Below, in pieces: positions 11,215 through 21,800 of a stretch of 64,000 bases of DNA. Position 1 is the stretch's first letter, and the number at the start of each line of letters is the position of its first letter. A model generated the notes under the pieces. It worked only from the letters and a program-made list of their open reading frames with translations, was not told where the DNA came from and did not search any database. A program made the position numbers and the translations under genes. The DNA comes from Peromyscus leucopus (taxonomy: Eukaryota; Chordata; Mammalia; Rodentia; Cricetidae): assembly GCF_004664715.2 (NCBI RefSeq), contig NC_051063.1, positions 119,216,629 through 119,280,628 of the forward strand, read 5' to 3'.

Positions 11215-12080
11215 AGTATTTCCTTTACAAGCTTGAGGATGTTGTTTCAACACCTGCTAGCCAAGAATATTGACACATATTAGTTACTCCAATACTGGGG
11301 AGACATAGACAAAAGGTTTCCCTAAACACAATGACTAGCTACTCTAGCCAAATCAATGACCTGCTGACTCTGTGTGAGACCATGTCTATAAATATAACCT
11401 GTATAATCACTGAAGGAAACAATAGATATTAATATATAATCTCATAATGAATGTGCACACACAATGATATACATACAGATGCACAGAATGGATATAGTCA
11501 CAAGTTTCTTACACAATGATAAAGAATTAATGTAATATAAAGCCTTACTTGAGTGTGCGATGACTCAGCCCTAACAGACTTGAGGGCCAGCTGGCCCAAA
11601 CCAGTAATAAGATACTTCCTGAGAGTCAACTTGGGTCTGCCTAAGGGCCTTAGAAACAGCAGCTGATACATGGTCTGAGATAAACTGGACCAATGAGAGG
11701 CAGCCATGCCACACCAGCAGATGCATATCCATCAGACCCTCCCCCAGGGTGGGGTAGAGGATATATAAGGCTTGCCTCTTCCTGAATATACTGAGTTTGT
11801 TGCTTCAACATCCTTCCAGAGTCTGTGTCTTGACTCTACACATATTTACCCCCTCTCCCAAAGGGAATAACAGCAGGACCCTGCCACACTTGAGGTAATG
11901 CATGTGCAATATACTTCTAAGCTTCATCAGTCAGTCAAGCATTATTTTCCTTACAAAAATGACTGTTTTAGATGTATTGCAACAGAAAAATATGTATAGA
12001 TAACTATTGCAGATATCTTCTTTTCTGACTTTTCACATATCTATTCCTTTGCATAAAAGCACAAGCTCCTTTTTTTCTAC
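11215..12080 (+). repeat. Local duplication, copy 2, split by a solo LTR
   Basis: Homologous to 6305-6875 in the same orientation, offset by about 4.9 kb. The extra 300-odd bases are the LTR at 11554-11888. Right of the LTR the homology resumes ('gtaatgcatgtgcaatatac' against 'gtatgcatatgcaaaatac'). Confidence 0.65.
11554..11888 (+). mobile_element. Solo LTR with target-site duplication
   Basis: A 335-bp unit starting tgtgcg and ending ccaca, flanked by the exact 6-bp duplication cttgag (11548-11553 and 11889-11894). It has a TATA-like atatataagg at 11761-11770 and no primer site or interior, so it is a solo LTR left by LTR-LTR recombination. The paralogous stretch near 6660 lacks it and serves as an empty-site reference, showing that the insertion came after the local duplication. 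The 6-bp duplication fits a class II (ERVK-like) element. Confidence 0.85.
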
Positions 12081-12089
12081 AGCCATAAT

Positions 12090-12520
12090 ATGTAAAATGG
12101 AAGAAATGGAGTTCATTTTTCTTGTTGCATTAAATCAGAATGTTGCTATGGAATTCAGTTGCAGTGGTTGTTTGACATTTCTTTCCAGATGTTTAACTAT
12201 TGAAAACCTTAGTTATTAGTTTAACCATGTGGAAATGTTGATAACATAAAGAAATAAAATATAGTTTAAGGATATCACATGTTGCACCACTCACTCTGGA
12301 TTTCATTTTCACAATGTTCTCTCTCCTTGTCAATTATATTTCTATCACCCTGATGATCTTGTTCCTGGGGTTGTATAACTGGGTCACTTAAACAAGGCAG
12401 AGTAAAAGACAACTTAAATTTCATGCTACAATAGTTTATCCATGTAAAACTATTTCTTTCATATAGTTTCCACAAGAAATGTTTCATTATATGTTGAAAT
12501 ATATTTGTTTATATAATGCC
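12090..12520. other. Unassigned sequence
   Basis: Short open frames only. No repeat or exon recognised. Confidence 0.3.
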
Positions 12521-13720
12521 ACTGTGTAAAAATGCTAAATAGCTTCTGTTCTTATCTTTCTACAGTGACTACTCAGTCTACCATATGTTCTTGCCTCTAT
12601 ATGTTGGGCCAGGGAAATATCCATACAAATATGGTGCCACAATGCATACATCTAGCCACACTCACCCCTGCTGGAGTGACATTCACTTACTTATACCTAA
12701 CCAGGGATCGAAGTCTCCAACCAATTCAACTCTACCAGTCCTGCCAAATCATCTATTTTCCACTCACTTCTTTAGGTGAACACCAAACTTCTGAAGGCAA
12801 ACACATTCATCTTCTCAACTACAGAACTACTTCTCAGGAAAGGACACTAGACTCATACATGCATATCTTCTCATACTCAAATTTGCCAGGAAACCATGTA
12901 ACCCACACTTGCAGTCTTCCCCCACATTCTGGCCCTCTTCATCAGATCCAATTCCCCACTTATACCAACAGTACCAGCATTAGTTTTACTTGAGAAAAAC
13001 GCTAAATTTACCTAATGTCTGTATTTAGACTTAGAAACCTCACTAGGCTTGAACTTAGCAAGGTATCCTTATGGAACTTCCTTAGATTATAAACACAGAC
13101 TATCCAAAACACTGGAACCTAAGCCACTTTTTAACTTGAAGTAACATGAAACAGAGCTTCAAAAACCAATTCAACACAACTGATTCAAGACTTAGACACC
13201 CAAAAAAGAACTTACTACTAACTCCAGCTTCCTAGGTCCCATCATGAAAACATAAATGAGAACAAACAAGAGTAAGTATCCACAGAAAAGTTTTACTAAC
13301 AGTAATACCTACTAGAAAGGTGATTATGAAACTTAAAGGAAAATGATTTCACAATAACAATAGTAGGCATGATCAAACAACTCATACAGAATATGAATAA
13401 GTGAAAAAATGAAGACAACAAAAATAAAAACAATTGAATAAAATAATGAAAATAATTTTAAAAGAATTTAATAAAGAGATGGAATATCAGGATAAGAAGG
13501 CCAAAGTAAAATAAAACTTGAAATGAATAATTAAGAAATTCAAATAAAATCACAGGGAAGCTTAATCAATATATTATACTGAGTGGAAGAGAAAATATCA
13601 GGTCTTAAATTTGAGGTAGTGAAGAATTGGATCACAGAATCAAAGTAAATTTCAAATAAAAAAATAAAGCATAAAACTCAGTGTGGCATTAATCCTAAAT
13701 GGTATAATAAAAATCCAGAG
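12520..13720 (+). repeat. Old L1 5' UTR/ORF1 remnant
   Basis: C-rich leader-like sequence passes into A-rich, coiled-coil-coding sequence ('gagaaaatatcagg', 'gaatcaaagtaaa') typical of worn Lx-type ORF1. Stops occur in all frames. The 153-codon plus frame at 12532-12993 has an unbiased, leader-like composition and is not regarded as a gene. Identification is moderate. Confidence 0.45.
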
Positions 13721-13930
13721 CATTTTGGGTAAGTGCTGAAAGATCAGAGAAACCAAGCTACAACCACTTCTCACTTCGCCAACTCTTCTGTAGCAGTATT
13801 TGCTCTACCCATGACCTTGGGCTATGTGACCCAAAGGAGGTGGTGCTTCCTGTTGTGATACTTGACCTCTTATAAAGAGTTGGAGAAGGGTAACAAACAT
13901 GCCCCTTCTACCTGCTCCTGCCTGCAGAGA
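13721..13930. other. Unassigned 200 bp between L1 remnants
   Basis: Contains 'tctcacttcgccaactcttctgtag' and 'ctgcctgcagagaaataag'. It may be a piece of a rodent LTR or SINE, but I cannot name it. Confidence 0.25.
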
Positions 13931-15350
13931 AATAAGTTATTCTTATCAGTCTGCCTTTATATGTTATTTGGCCTTTTTCCTTTGCAGCTCTTAATATTTT
14001 TTCTTTATTCTGTATGTTTAGTGGTTTGATTATTATGTGGCAAGGGGACCTTTTTGGGGATCCAGTCTATTTGATGTTTAGTAACCTTCTTGTATCTTTG
14101 TAGGCATTTCCTTTAAGTTGGGAGAGTTTTCTTCTATGATTTTGTTGAATATATTTTCTGTGCCTTTGAGTTGGTAATCTTCTCCTACTTCTGTCCCTAT
14201 TGTTCTTAGGTTTGGTCTTTTCATGGTGTCCCAAATTTCCTGGACATTTTGGGTCATGACTTTGTTGAGTTTAGTGTTTTCTTTGACTGGTGATTCCATT
14301 TCCTCTACTGTATCTTCAATGTCAGAGATCCACTCTTGCATCTCTTGCATTCTGTTGGTTATTCTTGCATCTGTAGTTCCCGTTCATTTACTCAGATTTT
14401 CCACTTCCAGCATTCCCTCAATTTGTGTTTTCTTTATTGTGTCAATTTCAGTTTTTAAGTCTTGAACTCTTTCCCTCACTTTTCTAATTGCTTTCTCTTG
14501 GCTTTCAAGGGGTTTACTTATTTCTTCCCATTTTTTTTTACTTTTCCTCAAATTCTTTAAGGGAATTTTTCATTTCCTCTTTAAAGATCTCTATCATCTT
14601 CTTAAGGTCATTTTTAAGGTTGATTTCTTCTGTGTTGGGATGTTCAGGTCTTGCCATTGTAGGTTCTGATGGTGCCATATTGATTTTTATGTTGTTGGCT
14701 GTATTTTTGCACTGGTGTCTACCCATCTCTTTCTCCACTTGGTGCCAGCAGTGTCTGTGTCTGAGGGAGGCTCTCTTGGTCTGATCGATATTCTTGGTCC
14801 AGTGGGAGCTCTTGGTCTAGTGGATGCTGATGGACTCTGTCTCAGGGAGCAGCTCTTAGTTCAATTGGTGCTCCTGGGCTTTGTCTCAGGGAGTAGCTGC
14901 AATCTTGGCATGTGGGTGGGTTAGAAGGCGTGGGGCTTGTGGGTACAGGGTCTGGTGGGGGATGGTGGTAATCTGACCTGTCTGCAGTAGGTCTGCCTAC
15001 AACTGGCCTGAAACTGGGACTACAATGATGGTGGTGTAGGGGTGTAGGGTTGTGCCCATGGGTCCAAAGCCGAGGGGCTGGGATGTTGGGGTATGAGGAT
15101 AAAGACTCACCTCTTAGTCCAATCAGTGCTGTTGGGTTCTGTCTCATGGAACAGTTTCAGTCTCAGAGAGTGGTTGGGATTGCGGGGAGGTGGGGTTTGG
15201 CTCACAGGGTCTGATGGGGAATGGTGGTAGTCTGACCTGTCTGCAGGATGTCTGCCTGCCTTAAACTGGGACTGCAATGGGTGGTGGTGTAGAGGCACAG
15301 GGTTGTGTCCCTGGGCCCCACCTAGACAAAGACTCACCTCTTAGTCCAAT
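13931..15350 (-). mobile_element. L1 promoter monomers and ORF1, 3' part missing
   Basis: On the minus strand the order is 5' UTR (15350 down to about 14750) and then ORF1 (about 14740-13931), whose short open pieces (14538-14738 and 14078-14350) hold the coiled coil and part of the RNA-binding region, e.g. IWDTMKRPNLR. The 5' UTR shows at least two monomers of about 227 bp ('gactcacctcttagtccaat' at 15104 and 15331). ORF2 and the 3' end are absent, the opposite of usual 5' truncation, so the right end of the original copy was lost by deletion or rearrangement near 13930. Confidence 0.8.
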
Positions 15351-15522
15351 GGGGGAGGGCACACGCCTTTAATCCCAGCCTTTAATCAGGAGGCAGAGAC
15401 AAGCAGATCTGTGTGAGTTTGAAGCTATCCTGGTCTACAGAGCAAGATCCAGGGCAGGCTCCAAAACTCCACAAAGAAACTCTGTCTCAAAAAAACAACC
15501 AAAGAAAAATAACAAAAAAAAA
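15351..15522 (+). repeat. B1 SINE
   Basis: 'cacacgcctttaatcccagc' through 'aaagaaactctgtctc' and an A-rich tail. It contains a small internal repeat of 'cctttaatc'. It sits on the junction of two oppositely oriented L1 pieces. Confidence 0.85.
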
Positions 15523-15815
15523 GATCTTGGAAGAAATCAATAAATCCCCTAAAAAAGCGATAAAAGACAAGAAAAAACAATCAAACAGGTGAAGGAAACA
15601 GTTCAAGACTTGAAAATTGAAATAGAGGCAATAAAGAAAACCCAAATTGAGGGAATTCTGGAAAAGGAAAATCTGGGTAAATGAACAGGAACTACAGATG
15701 CAAGCAAAACCAACAGAATACAAGAGAGAAGAGAAAACTATCAGGCATTGAAGATATGATAGAAAAAAAATTCATCAGTCAAAGAAAATGTTAACTCTAA
15801 CAAATACTTTTTAAA
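15523..15815 (+). repeat. L1 ORF1 fragment
   Basis: A-rich sequence with 'gatgcaagcaaaaccaacagaatacaa' and 'gaaaactatcaggcattg', the L1 ORF1 coiled-coil region, in the opposite orientation to the L1 at 13931-15350. Truncated at both ends. Confidence 0.7.
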
Positions 15816-15954
15816 AATAAAAATATATTTTAATATTTTTAAATATTAAATTTAATTTACTATTTAAATTAATTTATGATAATTTCTGACTTCTGCAACA
15901 TCAATAAGAAATTTTCCACATAAATGAGATAATGTATTGTAATTAACAACTAAT
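15816..15954. other. AT-rich spacer
   Basis: Strongly AT-rich, with taaatatta runs. No feature recognised. Confidence 0.3.
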
Positions 15955-16593
15955 TACAAAGCATCCTACATTTTTTTTCTTGATGATTGTGATTCCTTTC
16001 CTTTTTGGCACTAAAATAATTTTTAATTTTATTTTATGTACCAACCACACTTTTGCCTCCCTCTTCTCCTCCCATAGTTCCCCCAACCTCCATTCTACCC
16101 ACTCATCCAATCCTCCTCCCTCTCCATTCAGATGGGATAATATCTCCCTTGAGAATACAAAAAGCATGGCATATCAAGTTGAGGCAGGATCAAGCTCCTC
16201 CCCCTTGCATCAAGGCTGAACCAGGCATCCTACCTTAAAGAATAGGTTGCAAAGAGCCAGCTCGTGCATCAGGGACAGGTCTTGGTCCCACTTCTAGGGA
16301 CCAAGCTACACAATTGTCACCCAGATGCAGAGGGCCTAAGACAGTCCCATGCCAGCTCCCTTGCTGTCTAGAGTCAATGAGCTCAGGTCAGCTGTCTCTG
16401 TGTATTTCCCTGGCATGATCTTGATGTTTCCTTGCTCATATAATCCCTCCACACTTTTTTCAACTGGACTCATAGAGTTCAACCTAGTGCTTCCATCAGT
16501 TACTAGATGAAGGTTCTATGATGATAATTAGGGTAGTGACCAATCTGATTTCAGGAGAAGGTCAGTTCAAGAACCCACTCTACTATTGTTAGG

Positions 16594-16900
16594 AGTCATC
16601 CTTGCAGTTTCCTGGGATTTTCAGTGACACCAGGTTTCTCCCTAACCCTTAATGGTCCCCTTTATCAAGATATCTCTTTTATTACTCATCCACTCTGTCT
16701 CACCTCCAACATGATCATCCTGATCCCTTATATTCCTTTATCCTATTAGTCATCCTTGAAGTTTCCTGGGATTTTCAGTGACACCAGGTTTCTCCCTAAC
16801 CCCTTAATGGTCCCCTTTATCAAGATATCTCTTTTATTACTCATCCACTCTGTCTCACCTCCACATGATCATCCTGATCCTTATATTCCCTTTATCCTAT
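16594..16900. repeat. Two-copy 154-bp tandem duplication
   Basis: Unit 1 starts at 16594 (agtcatccttgcagtttcc) and unit 2 at 16748 (agtcatccttgaagtttcc). By eye they differ at only a few bases and single-base indels over the whole unit. The two copies are far more alike than neighbouring L1 copies are to each other, so the duplication is local and recent. Confidence 0.85.
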
Positions 16901-17539
16901 TCCCTCTCCCCTACTCCCCTCTGCCCCAGTTTACCCAGGACATTTCATTAACTTCCTCTTCCCAGAAAGATCCATGCATCCCTCTTCAGGTTCCATTGCT
17001 ACTTAACTTATCTGGGGCTGGGGATTATAGTTTGGATATCCTTTGCTTTACATCTAACATCCACTTATGAGGGAGTACATACCATGTTTGTCTTTCTGAG
17101 TCTAAATTATGTCACTAAAGATGATTTTTTCTAGTTCTATCCATTTTCCTACAAACTTTATGATGTCATTTTTTTGCTGAGTAATTCTATATTGTGTACA
17201 TATACCACATTTTCTTTATCCATTCTTTGGTTCACTTTGTGTTTTCTTTATTCCTTCTATTTCAGTTTTCAAGTCTTGAACCATTTCCTTCACCTGTTTG
17301 AGTGTATTATCTTCGCTTTCTTTATTTTCTTTAAAGAATTTGATTTCTTCCATTTTTTTGTTTCATTTTCTCGACTTCTTTTAGGGATTTTTTCATTTCC
17401 TCTTTAAGAACCTCTATCCTCTTCATAAAATGATTTTTAAGTTTGCTTTCTTGGGTTTCAGCTACATGGGAATGTTCAGGTTTTGAAGTTGTAGTATAAT
17501 TGAGTTCCGGTGGTACAATATTGCTCTTTCCCATCCCAA

Positions 17540-17916
17540 ATTCCACCAGCTGTAACACTCAGTAGAGAAAACCCTGCACCTGGTCAGGGCAGCACCATAG
17601 AGCCAATCTTGTGAAAACAGGTGTGGGTGAGCCAACCCTGAAACTGTGAGCATGGGAAAGTTTCCTCAATTGACTCTGTCTTGTGGAGACACAGAAGTAT
17701 GAGAGCTGCCCTATCCAGCAACACAGCACAGGTAGAAAAGCTGGTTCTAGGTCATAAGAGATGGAGAAATACCCCTGACCCCACCAGTTGCAACACTCAG
17801 AGGAGCAGGTCTTATACCTCACCAGGGAAACAGAATAGAACCAACCCTATTAATGCCAGTGTGAGTGAGCCATCCCCAAATTTATTAGCATGGGAGAGTT
17901 GTCCCCACTACACATC
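17540..17916 (-). repeat. L1 5'-UTR-like monomers, left part
   Basis: Repeats of about 200 bp built on 'agctgcaacactcag', 'gagccaaccctg' and 'agcatgggaga'. The same monomers continue at 27664-28450, showing that the provirus in between landed inside one array. They adjoin L1 ORF1, so they are probably its promoter repeats. Confidence 0.65.
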
Positions 17917-18204
17917 TGTGGTGATATTTACTTTGTGCTTTAAAAGTAAAGCTTGCCTAAATATCAGAGGGTGGAGATAGCCATTAGTTAACCATAGAGG
18001 TCTGGAAGTCTGCATAGACAGAAGATAAGAAGTGATATGTCTGGGCAGAGAGAAGAATATAAGGAGATCATCCCTTTTCTGTCAGAGGAGTTGTGGAGGT
18101 AAGAAGTGACTTTGGCTGCTCCTTTACTTCTGTGATCTTTCAGCATTTACCTCAATATCTGACTCTGGGTTTTAATATTAAGACAAATTACAATTCATGC
18201 AACA
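17917..18204 (+). repeat. Outer 5' LTR (short form)
   Basis: A 288-bp LTR from tgtggtgatattta to catgcaaca, pairing with 27352-27657. A primer-site-like tggcatccagctttgggg follows at 18207. It lacks the SINE-like segment of the long-form LTRs. Confidence 0.85.
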
Positions 18205-18317
18205 TCTGGCATCCAGCTTTGGGGCACAAATTCATGAAAAGCCACTACCTGTGGCTTTGCAGCCACTGGCACAGGTCAAAGCCACATGTGTCTACAGTCT
18301 TTACCCTGATGGCTAGG
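18205..18317 (+). other. Leader remnant of outer provirus
   Basis: 113 bp between the outer 5' LTR and the second LTR. It includes a degenerate lysine-tRNA primer site. No coding capacity. Confidence 0.55.
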
Positions 18318-18772
18318 TATGGTGATATTTTCTTTGTACTGAAATGTGATTTTAATTGTATGTTAATAAATAAATTTGCCCAGAGGTCAGAGCTATTAGA
18401 GCCATAGTGAAAGCTGGGCAGTGGTGGTGCATGCCTTTAATCCAGCACTCGGTAGGCAGAGCTAGTTAGATCTCTGTGCAGTCAAGGATACAGCCAACAT
18501 TAGAGTCACACCTTTAATCTCAATACCAGCCATAGAAGACATGGAGGTCTGTACAGACAGGCAGTGATGAGGTGGTCATGTAGTTGGGTTTACAACCAAT
18601 GAAAAGGCAGAACAGAAAGTCTATATAAAGACAAACACACAGGAAGTAGCTCTCTTTTGCTGAAGAGGCTAGCTGCAACAGACGGGTATGGCTCTTAACT
18701 CTGATCTCTTGGCTTACTTCTTTGAATTGGTTCTGTGTTTCTTATTTAGTAAGATGGTTGGTTACATCTACA
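18318..18772 (+). repeat. Second 5' LTR (long form with SINE-like segment)
   Basis: 455-bp LTR starting tatggtgatatttt (TG changed to TA) and ending gttacatctaca. The segment around 18415-18530 is B1-like ('ggtggtgcatgcctttaatc', then 'cacacctttaatctc'). A primer site, tggcacccaatgtgac, follows at 18775, so the interior to the right belongs to this LTR rather than to a solo LTR insertion. No matching 3' long-form LTR exists downstream. Confidence 0.85.
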
Positions 18773-18774
18773 TT

Positions 18775-18792
18775 TGGCACCCAATGTGACAA
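18775..18792 (+). promoter_or_regulatory. Primer-binding site (tRNA-Lys type)
   Basis: Two bases inside the long-form LTR. It matches the tRNA-Lys1,2 complement with several changes. Confidence 0.7.
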
Positions 18793-19259
18793 GAATCCAT
18801 TAAAAAACTGCTTGGCTTGGCTTGGTAGCAGGTCTGCATTCCAGCCTGAGTGGCCCAGCTCCTAGCTCAGGCCCAGGTCAGCTTGCCCTCGGGACAGTCC
18901 CAAGCAGTTGCATGAAGCTGGAGCTACTTGATTAAAGCTGGTGCTACAAACAACTCAGGCCTGCCTGCTGAACAGGGCCCTGCCTGTAAAGCCAACGCAT
19001 GTGGTCAGAGATTAAGGAAGCCAGAGCCAAGCCTTGACTTGGCTCAAGCAGGAACACGTGGTTGGATTTAAGCTCTTAGCCAGAACTTGTGGCTACGCTT
19101 TCTCTCTCCTCCCCCCTCTCTTCACACCTCGGACACTAGGTGGCTGTTTTGAAATTCCCTTGGATTTCTACTGTTCTACGCAGACTTGGTAAGTCACTTA
19201 ACATATCAGATATTTTAAAGGAAACTATTTAAAAGAGAAATTTTTTCCACATTAAAAAA
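18793..19259 (+). other. ERV untranslated leader
   Basis: GC-richer leader before the first gag-like ATG. It has a plausible splice donor 'cttggtaagtcac' near 19186-19198. No open frame of note. Confidence 0.5.
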
Positions 19260-19430
19260 ATGGGTATTATGTGTACATTGGAAGAAAATTGGGCTTTGCT
19301 TGGAATTTTAGGCAGTCTGACATTGGAACAACTATATGAGAAGATTAATGTTGATCGAATTATGCAGTTAATTACTTTTCTTATCCTCATTTTACTATTT
19401 AAAAAGATAGTCAATTTAAGTGCAGGATAA
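19260..19430 (+). CDS. Short ERV frame: Met-Gly start and hydrophobic helix
   Basis: An ATG at 19260 opens a 56-codon frame ending in TAA at 19428. It starts with Met-Gly, has an acidic/amphipathic first half (TLEENWALLGILGSLTLEQL) and then a hydrophobic stretch from about residue 36 (LITFLILILLF), followed by Lys-Lys. It occupies the place of the gag matrix region, just upstream of capsid homology that begins near 19560 in other frames. A membrane-anchored or ER-targeted Gag N terminus, as known for intracisternal A particles, is one reading. Whether the stop is original or a mutation is not known. Confidence 0.45.
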   Translation: MGIMCTLEENWALLGILGSLTLEQLYEKINVDRIMQLITFLILILLFKKIVNLSAG

Positions 19431-19559
19431 CAGTTTTAGAAAAAACTGTTAAACCTGTAAAAATGAATTATAGACAAATTCAAATTCAGACAGAAGAAAT
19501 TAACAGTGAAGTTGTTTCAAAACTGGATCATAAGGTTACAGAAAGAAAGCCTGGTTTCA

Positions 19560-20130
19560 CACAATCACCCTTAATTTATTCAGTAGCCATATAGCAGCTA
19601 TCTGGTGAAAAGAATGGATGAACTACTTGGATTCCAAATGAAATGTTAGACTTATGAATATTTAAGGAGGCAGTAGCATCTTATGGCATGCATTCCCATA
19701 TGTAAAGTAAATGTTAAACACGTGGTCAACTTATAATAGGACTCTACCACAGGACTGGCAGGAACTGGCACAGGCTGTTCTAGAACCCAAACAAAACCTC
19801 CAGTGGCAAATGAGGTTCAAGGATGAGGCTAAAAATATAGAAAAACAATGGAGGGATAAAGGAATACAAGTCTGCCAGGATCAGCTTATTGGAGAAGGCC
19901 AATATGCTTCGGTACAAACACAATGTTTATATGATGTCCAAATCCTAATTCTATGTCGAATGGCAGGCTTGAATGCATGGGACAGAGTTGAAGAACCAGG
20001 AAAAAAACTGAGTCATTTACAAAGGTTATACAGGACCCAAAAGAATCTTCACAGATTTCTTACAAAGACTGACTTCAGCAGTAAAGAGAATGGTCTAGAA
20101 TTCAGAAGCCAGTCAGATAATAATTGAATA
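19560..20130 (+). pseudogene. ERV gag capsid remnant
   Basis: Betaretroviral capsid-like protein in pieces. The longest open piece, 19711-20127 (138 codons), includes the helix-rich stretch around LNTWSTYNRTLPQDWQELAQ. Upstream pieces continue the capsid N terminus across stops (for example the TAG at 19591). The capsid C-terminal region continues in another frame to 20250. It would form the particle shell, but frameshifts break it. Confidence 0.75.
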
Positions 20131-20273
20131 TTTGGCTTTTGAGAAGACAAATGCAGCATGCAAGAGAATAATTAGGCCATTAAAGACAAGATCTGCACCT
20201 TTGGAAGATTGGATTAGAGACACAGTTAATGACCATGATGATGTGTGGGTAGGAGAAGCAATTTCAAAAGGTT

Positions 20274-20440
20274 TTGAGGAATGTTACATGCTTTGGATGT
20301 GGAAAACAAGGACATTTGAAAAGGGACTGTAAACAGGTCATTCCTAGAAACAATGTTTCTTCAAGGAACAATGGCAACAGAATGCCCCTTCTTCTGGGGT
20401 ATGCAGAAGGTGTGGTAAGGAAAAACACTAGACCAACGAA
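20274..20440 (+). pseudogene. ERV gag nucleocapsid, two zinc knuckles
   Basis: A complete CX2CX4HX4C knuckle (CFGCGKQGHLKRDC) lies at 20289-20330. A second knuckle of the same spacing starts at 20402 in a different frame and has a TAG (20429-20431) after its histidine, where the first knuckle has a leucine. Nucleocapsid binds and packages the genomic RNA. Two knuckles are usual for betaretroviruses. Confidence 0.85.
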
Positions 20441-20689
20441 TGTTGATCAACAAGGGACACACAAGGTAATCCTTTGCTCAGTCTTCGGGAAACTCGTAGA
20501 GGGGCCTCATGCAGGCCCCATAGCAAATCCAGTTCAAATCTTTCCTGCAGTCATAGAGGAAACCCTACTCAGAGCAATTAAATAACCAAATGCCTATTGG
20601 AATAAATCATGCTGGTCAGAATGATGAAACAGAGAGAATAGAAAATTCAGAAAAAAAAACATAAAGAAAATTTTGGCAAACTTCTGTTA

Positions 20690-21015
20690 ATGAACAAAGA
20701 CCAAAATTAACAATAAAAATAAATGGTGTTTTGCTGTCGGGTCTGGTAGACACAGGTGGAGACATTACCATAATTGCACCAGAATTTTGGCATCCAACTT
20801 GGCTCTTCTGGAGGTAAACATTCAACTGTTAGGAATTGGGACAGTATCTCAAATGAAACAGAGTGCAAGATGGCTCAAATATATAGGTCCAGAAGGACAG
20901 AGAGGAAAATTAAAACCATATGTGGCCAACATAGCTATGAACTGTGGGGTCGAGACTTGTTGCAACAATGGAATACTCAGATTAACATCCTCCAATCTCA
21001 GAAACAAATCATAAA
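20690..21015 (+). pseudogene. ERV protease remnant
   Basis: Retroviral aspartyl protease core with the catalytic triad Asp-Thr-Gly at 20749-20757, in the context LVDTGGDITII, preceded by a hydrophobic strand. After a frame change the flap region and the usual C-terminal G-R-D-L-L motif can be followed to about 20975. In betaretroviruses this domain is reached by frameshifting from gag. Confidence 0.8.
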
Positions 21016-21119
21016 CTAGCACATGTTTCTGAGAGAAATATTAGAAGATATTATTCTAATGAGTGGTCACAGCCATCCATATAATACAAGAACAGGGCAC
21101 AACAACTGATGATCTTCCA

Positions 21120-21800
21120 AAACACCAACAGCTCTAAATTTAAAATGGTTAACAGACAAGCCTGTATGGGTTCAGCATTAGCCTTTAACAACAGAGAAAC
21201 TCCAGGCTTTAGAAGAGCTGGTAGAAGAACAGTTAAATGCTCAACATATTGAAGGAATCAACCAGCCTTTGTCAATTAGCAGGAATAGACCCAGCAGAAA
21301 TTGCCATACCTTTAACTAAGGAGGACATTGAAAAATTATGGACAGAAAGTGAACTTGGCAGAGAGCTTGCAGTAAATTTTTGGGAGGAATTAACAGCAAA
21401 TATCCCAAAAGTGATAGAATTGATCTTATAAAGAGAGCTGATTGGATCTTGCCTCGAATTTTATGGGAAAAACCAATATTTAGAGTTCATACATTTTATA
21501 AAGATGCAACAAACAAGGAAAGGCAGGTTACAAATTAGAAGGTTTAAGTAAAGTGGTTCAAAGTCCTTATAATTCAGTGCAAAAATCAGAATTGTATGCT
21601 ATTCTGTTGGTATTAATGGATTTTTTGGAACCTCTCAGCATAGTAACTGACTCTCAGTATGATGAAAGAGTAGTATTACATATTGAGACTGCAGAATTTA
21701 TCCCTAATGCTGCAAAATTAACTTCACTATTTATTCAATTACAAGATACATACAGGAAAAGAAGTCATTCTTTATATATAACTCACATCTGATCCCATAC
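21120..21800 (+). pseudogene. ERV pol: reverse transcriptase stub joined to RNase H
   Basis: The start of reverse transcriptase is present (LKWLTDKPVW and the following helix to about 21255), then the sequence jumps to the connection region. The catalytic palm with its YXDD motif is absent. RNase H follows: an acidic residue in YKDATN near 21500, SELYAILLVL at 21553-21792 with the second acidic residue, and IVTDSQY with the third. The missing stretch is of the order of 700 bp judging from related elements. Confidence 0.75.

Larger units (their letters stand above)
15955..17916 (-). mobile_element. Internally deleted L1 (left half, split by a provirus)
   Basis: Read on the minus strand from the right: 5' UTR repeats (17540-17916, continuing at 27664-28450 beyond the provirus), ORF1 (17540-17235), a jump to the 3' end of ORF2 (17235-17060, with 'gaatggataaagaaaatgtggtatatg' in reverse) and the 3' UTR (17060-15955). 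Most of ORF2 is missing. The 3' UTR has a recent 154-bp tandem duplication at 16594-16900. Confidence 0.75.

Noticed and set aside
12532..12993. 153-codon open frame, one of the longest in the window
   Set aside because: Lies in C-rich leader-like sequence ahead of worn L1 ORF1; has no domain signature and an overlapping second frame, as expected of low-stop composition.
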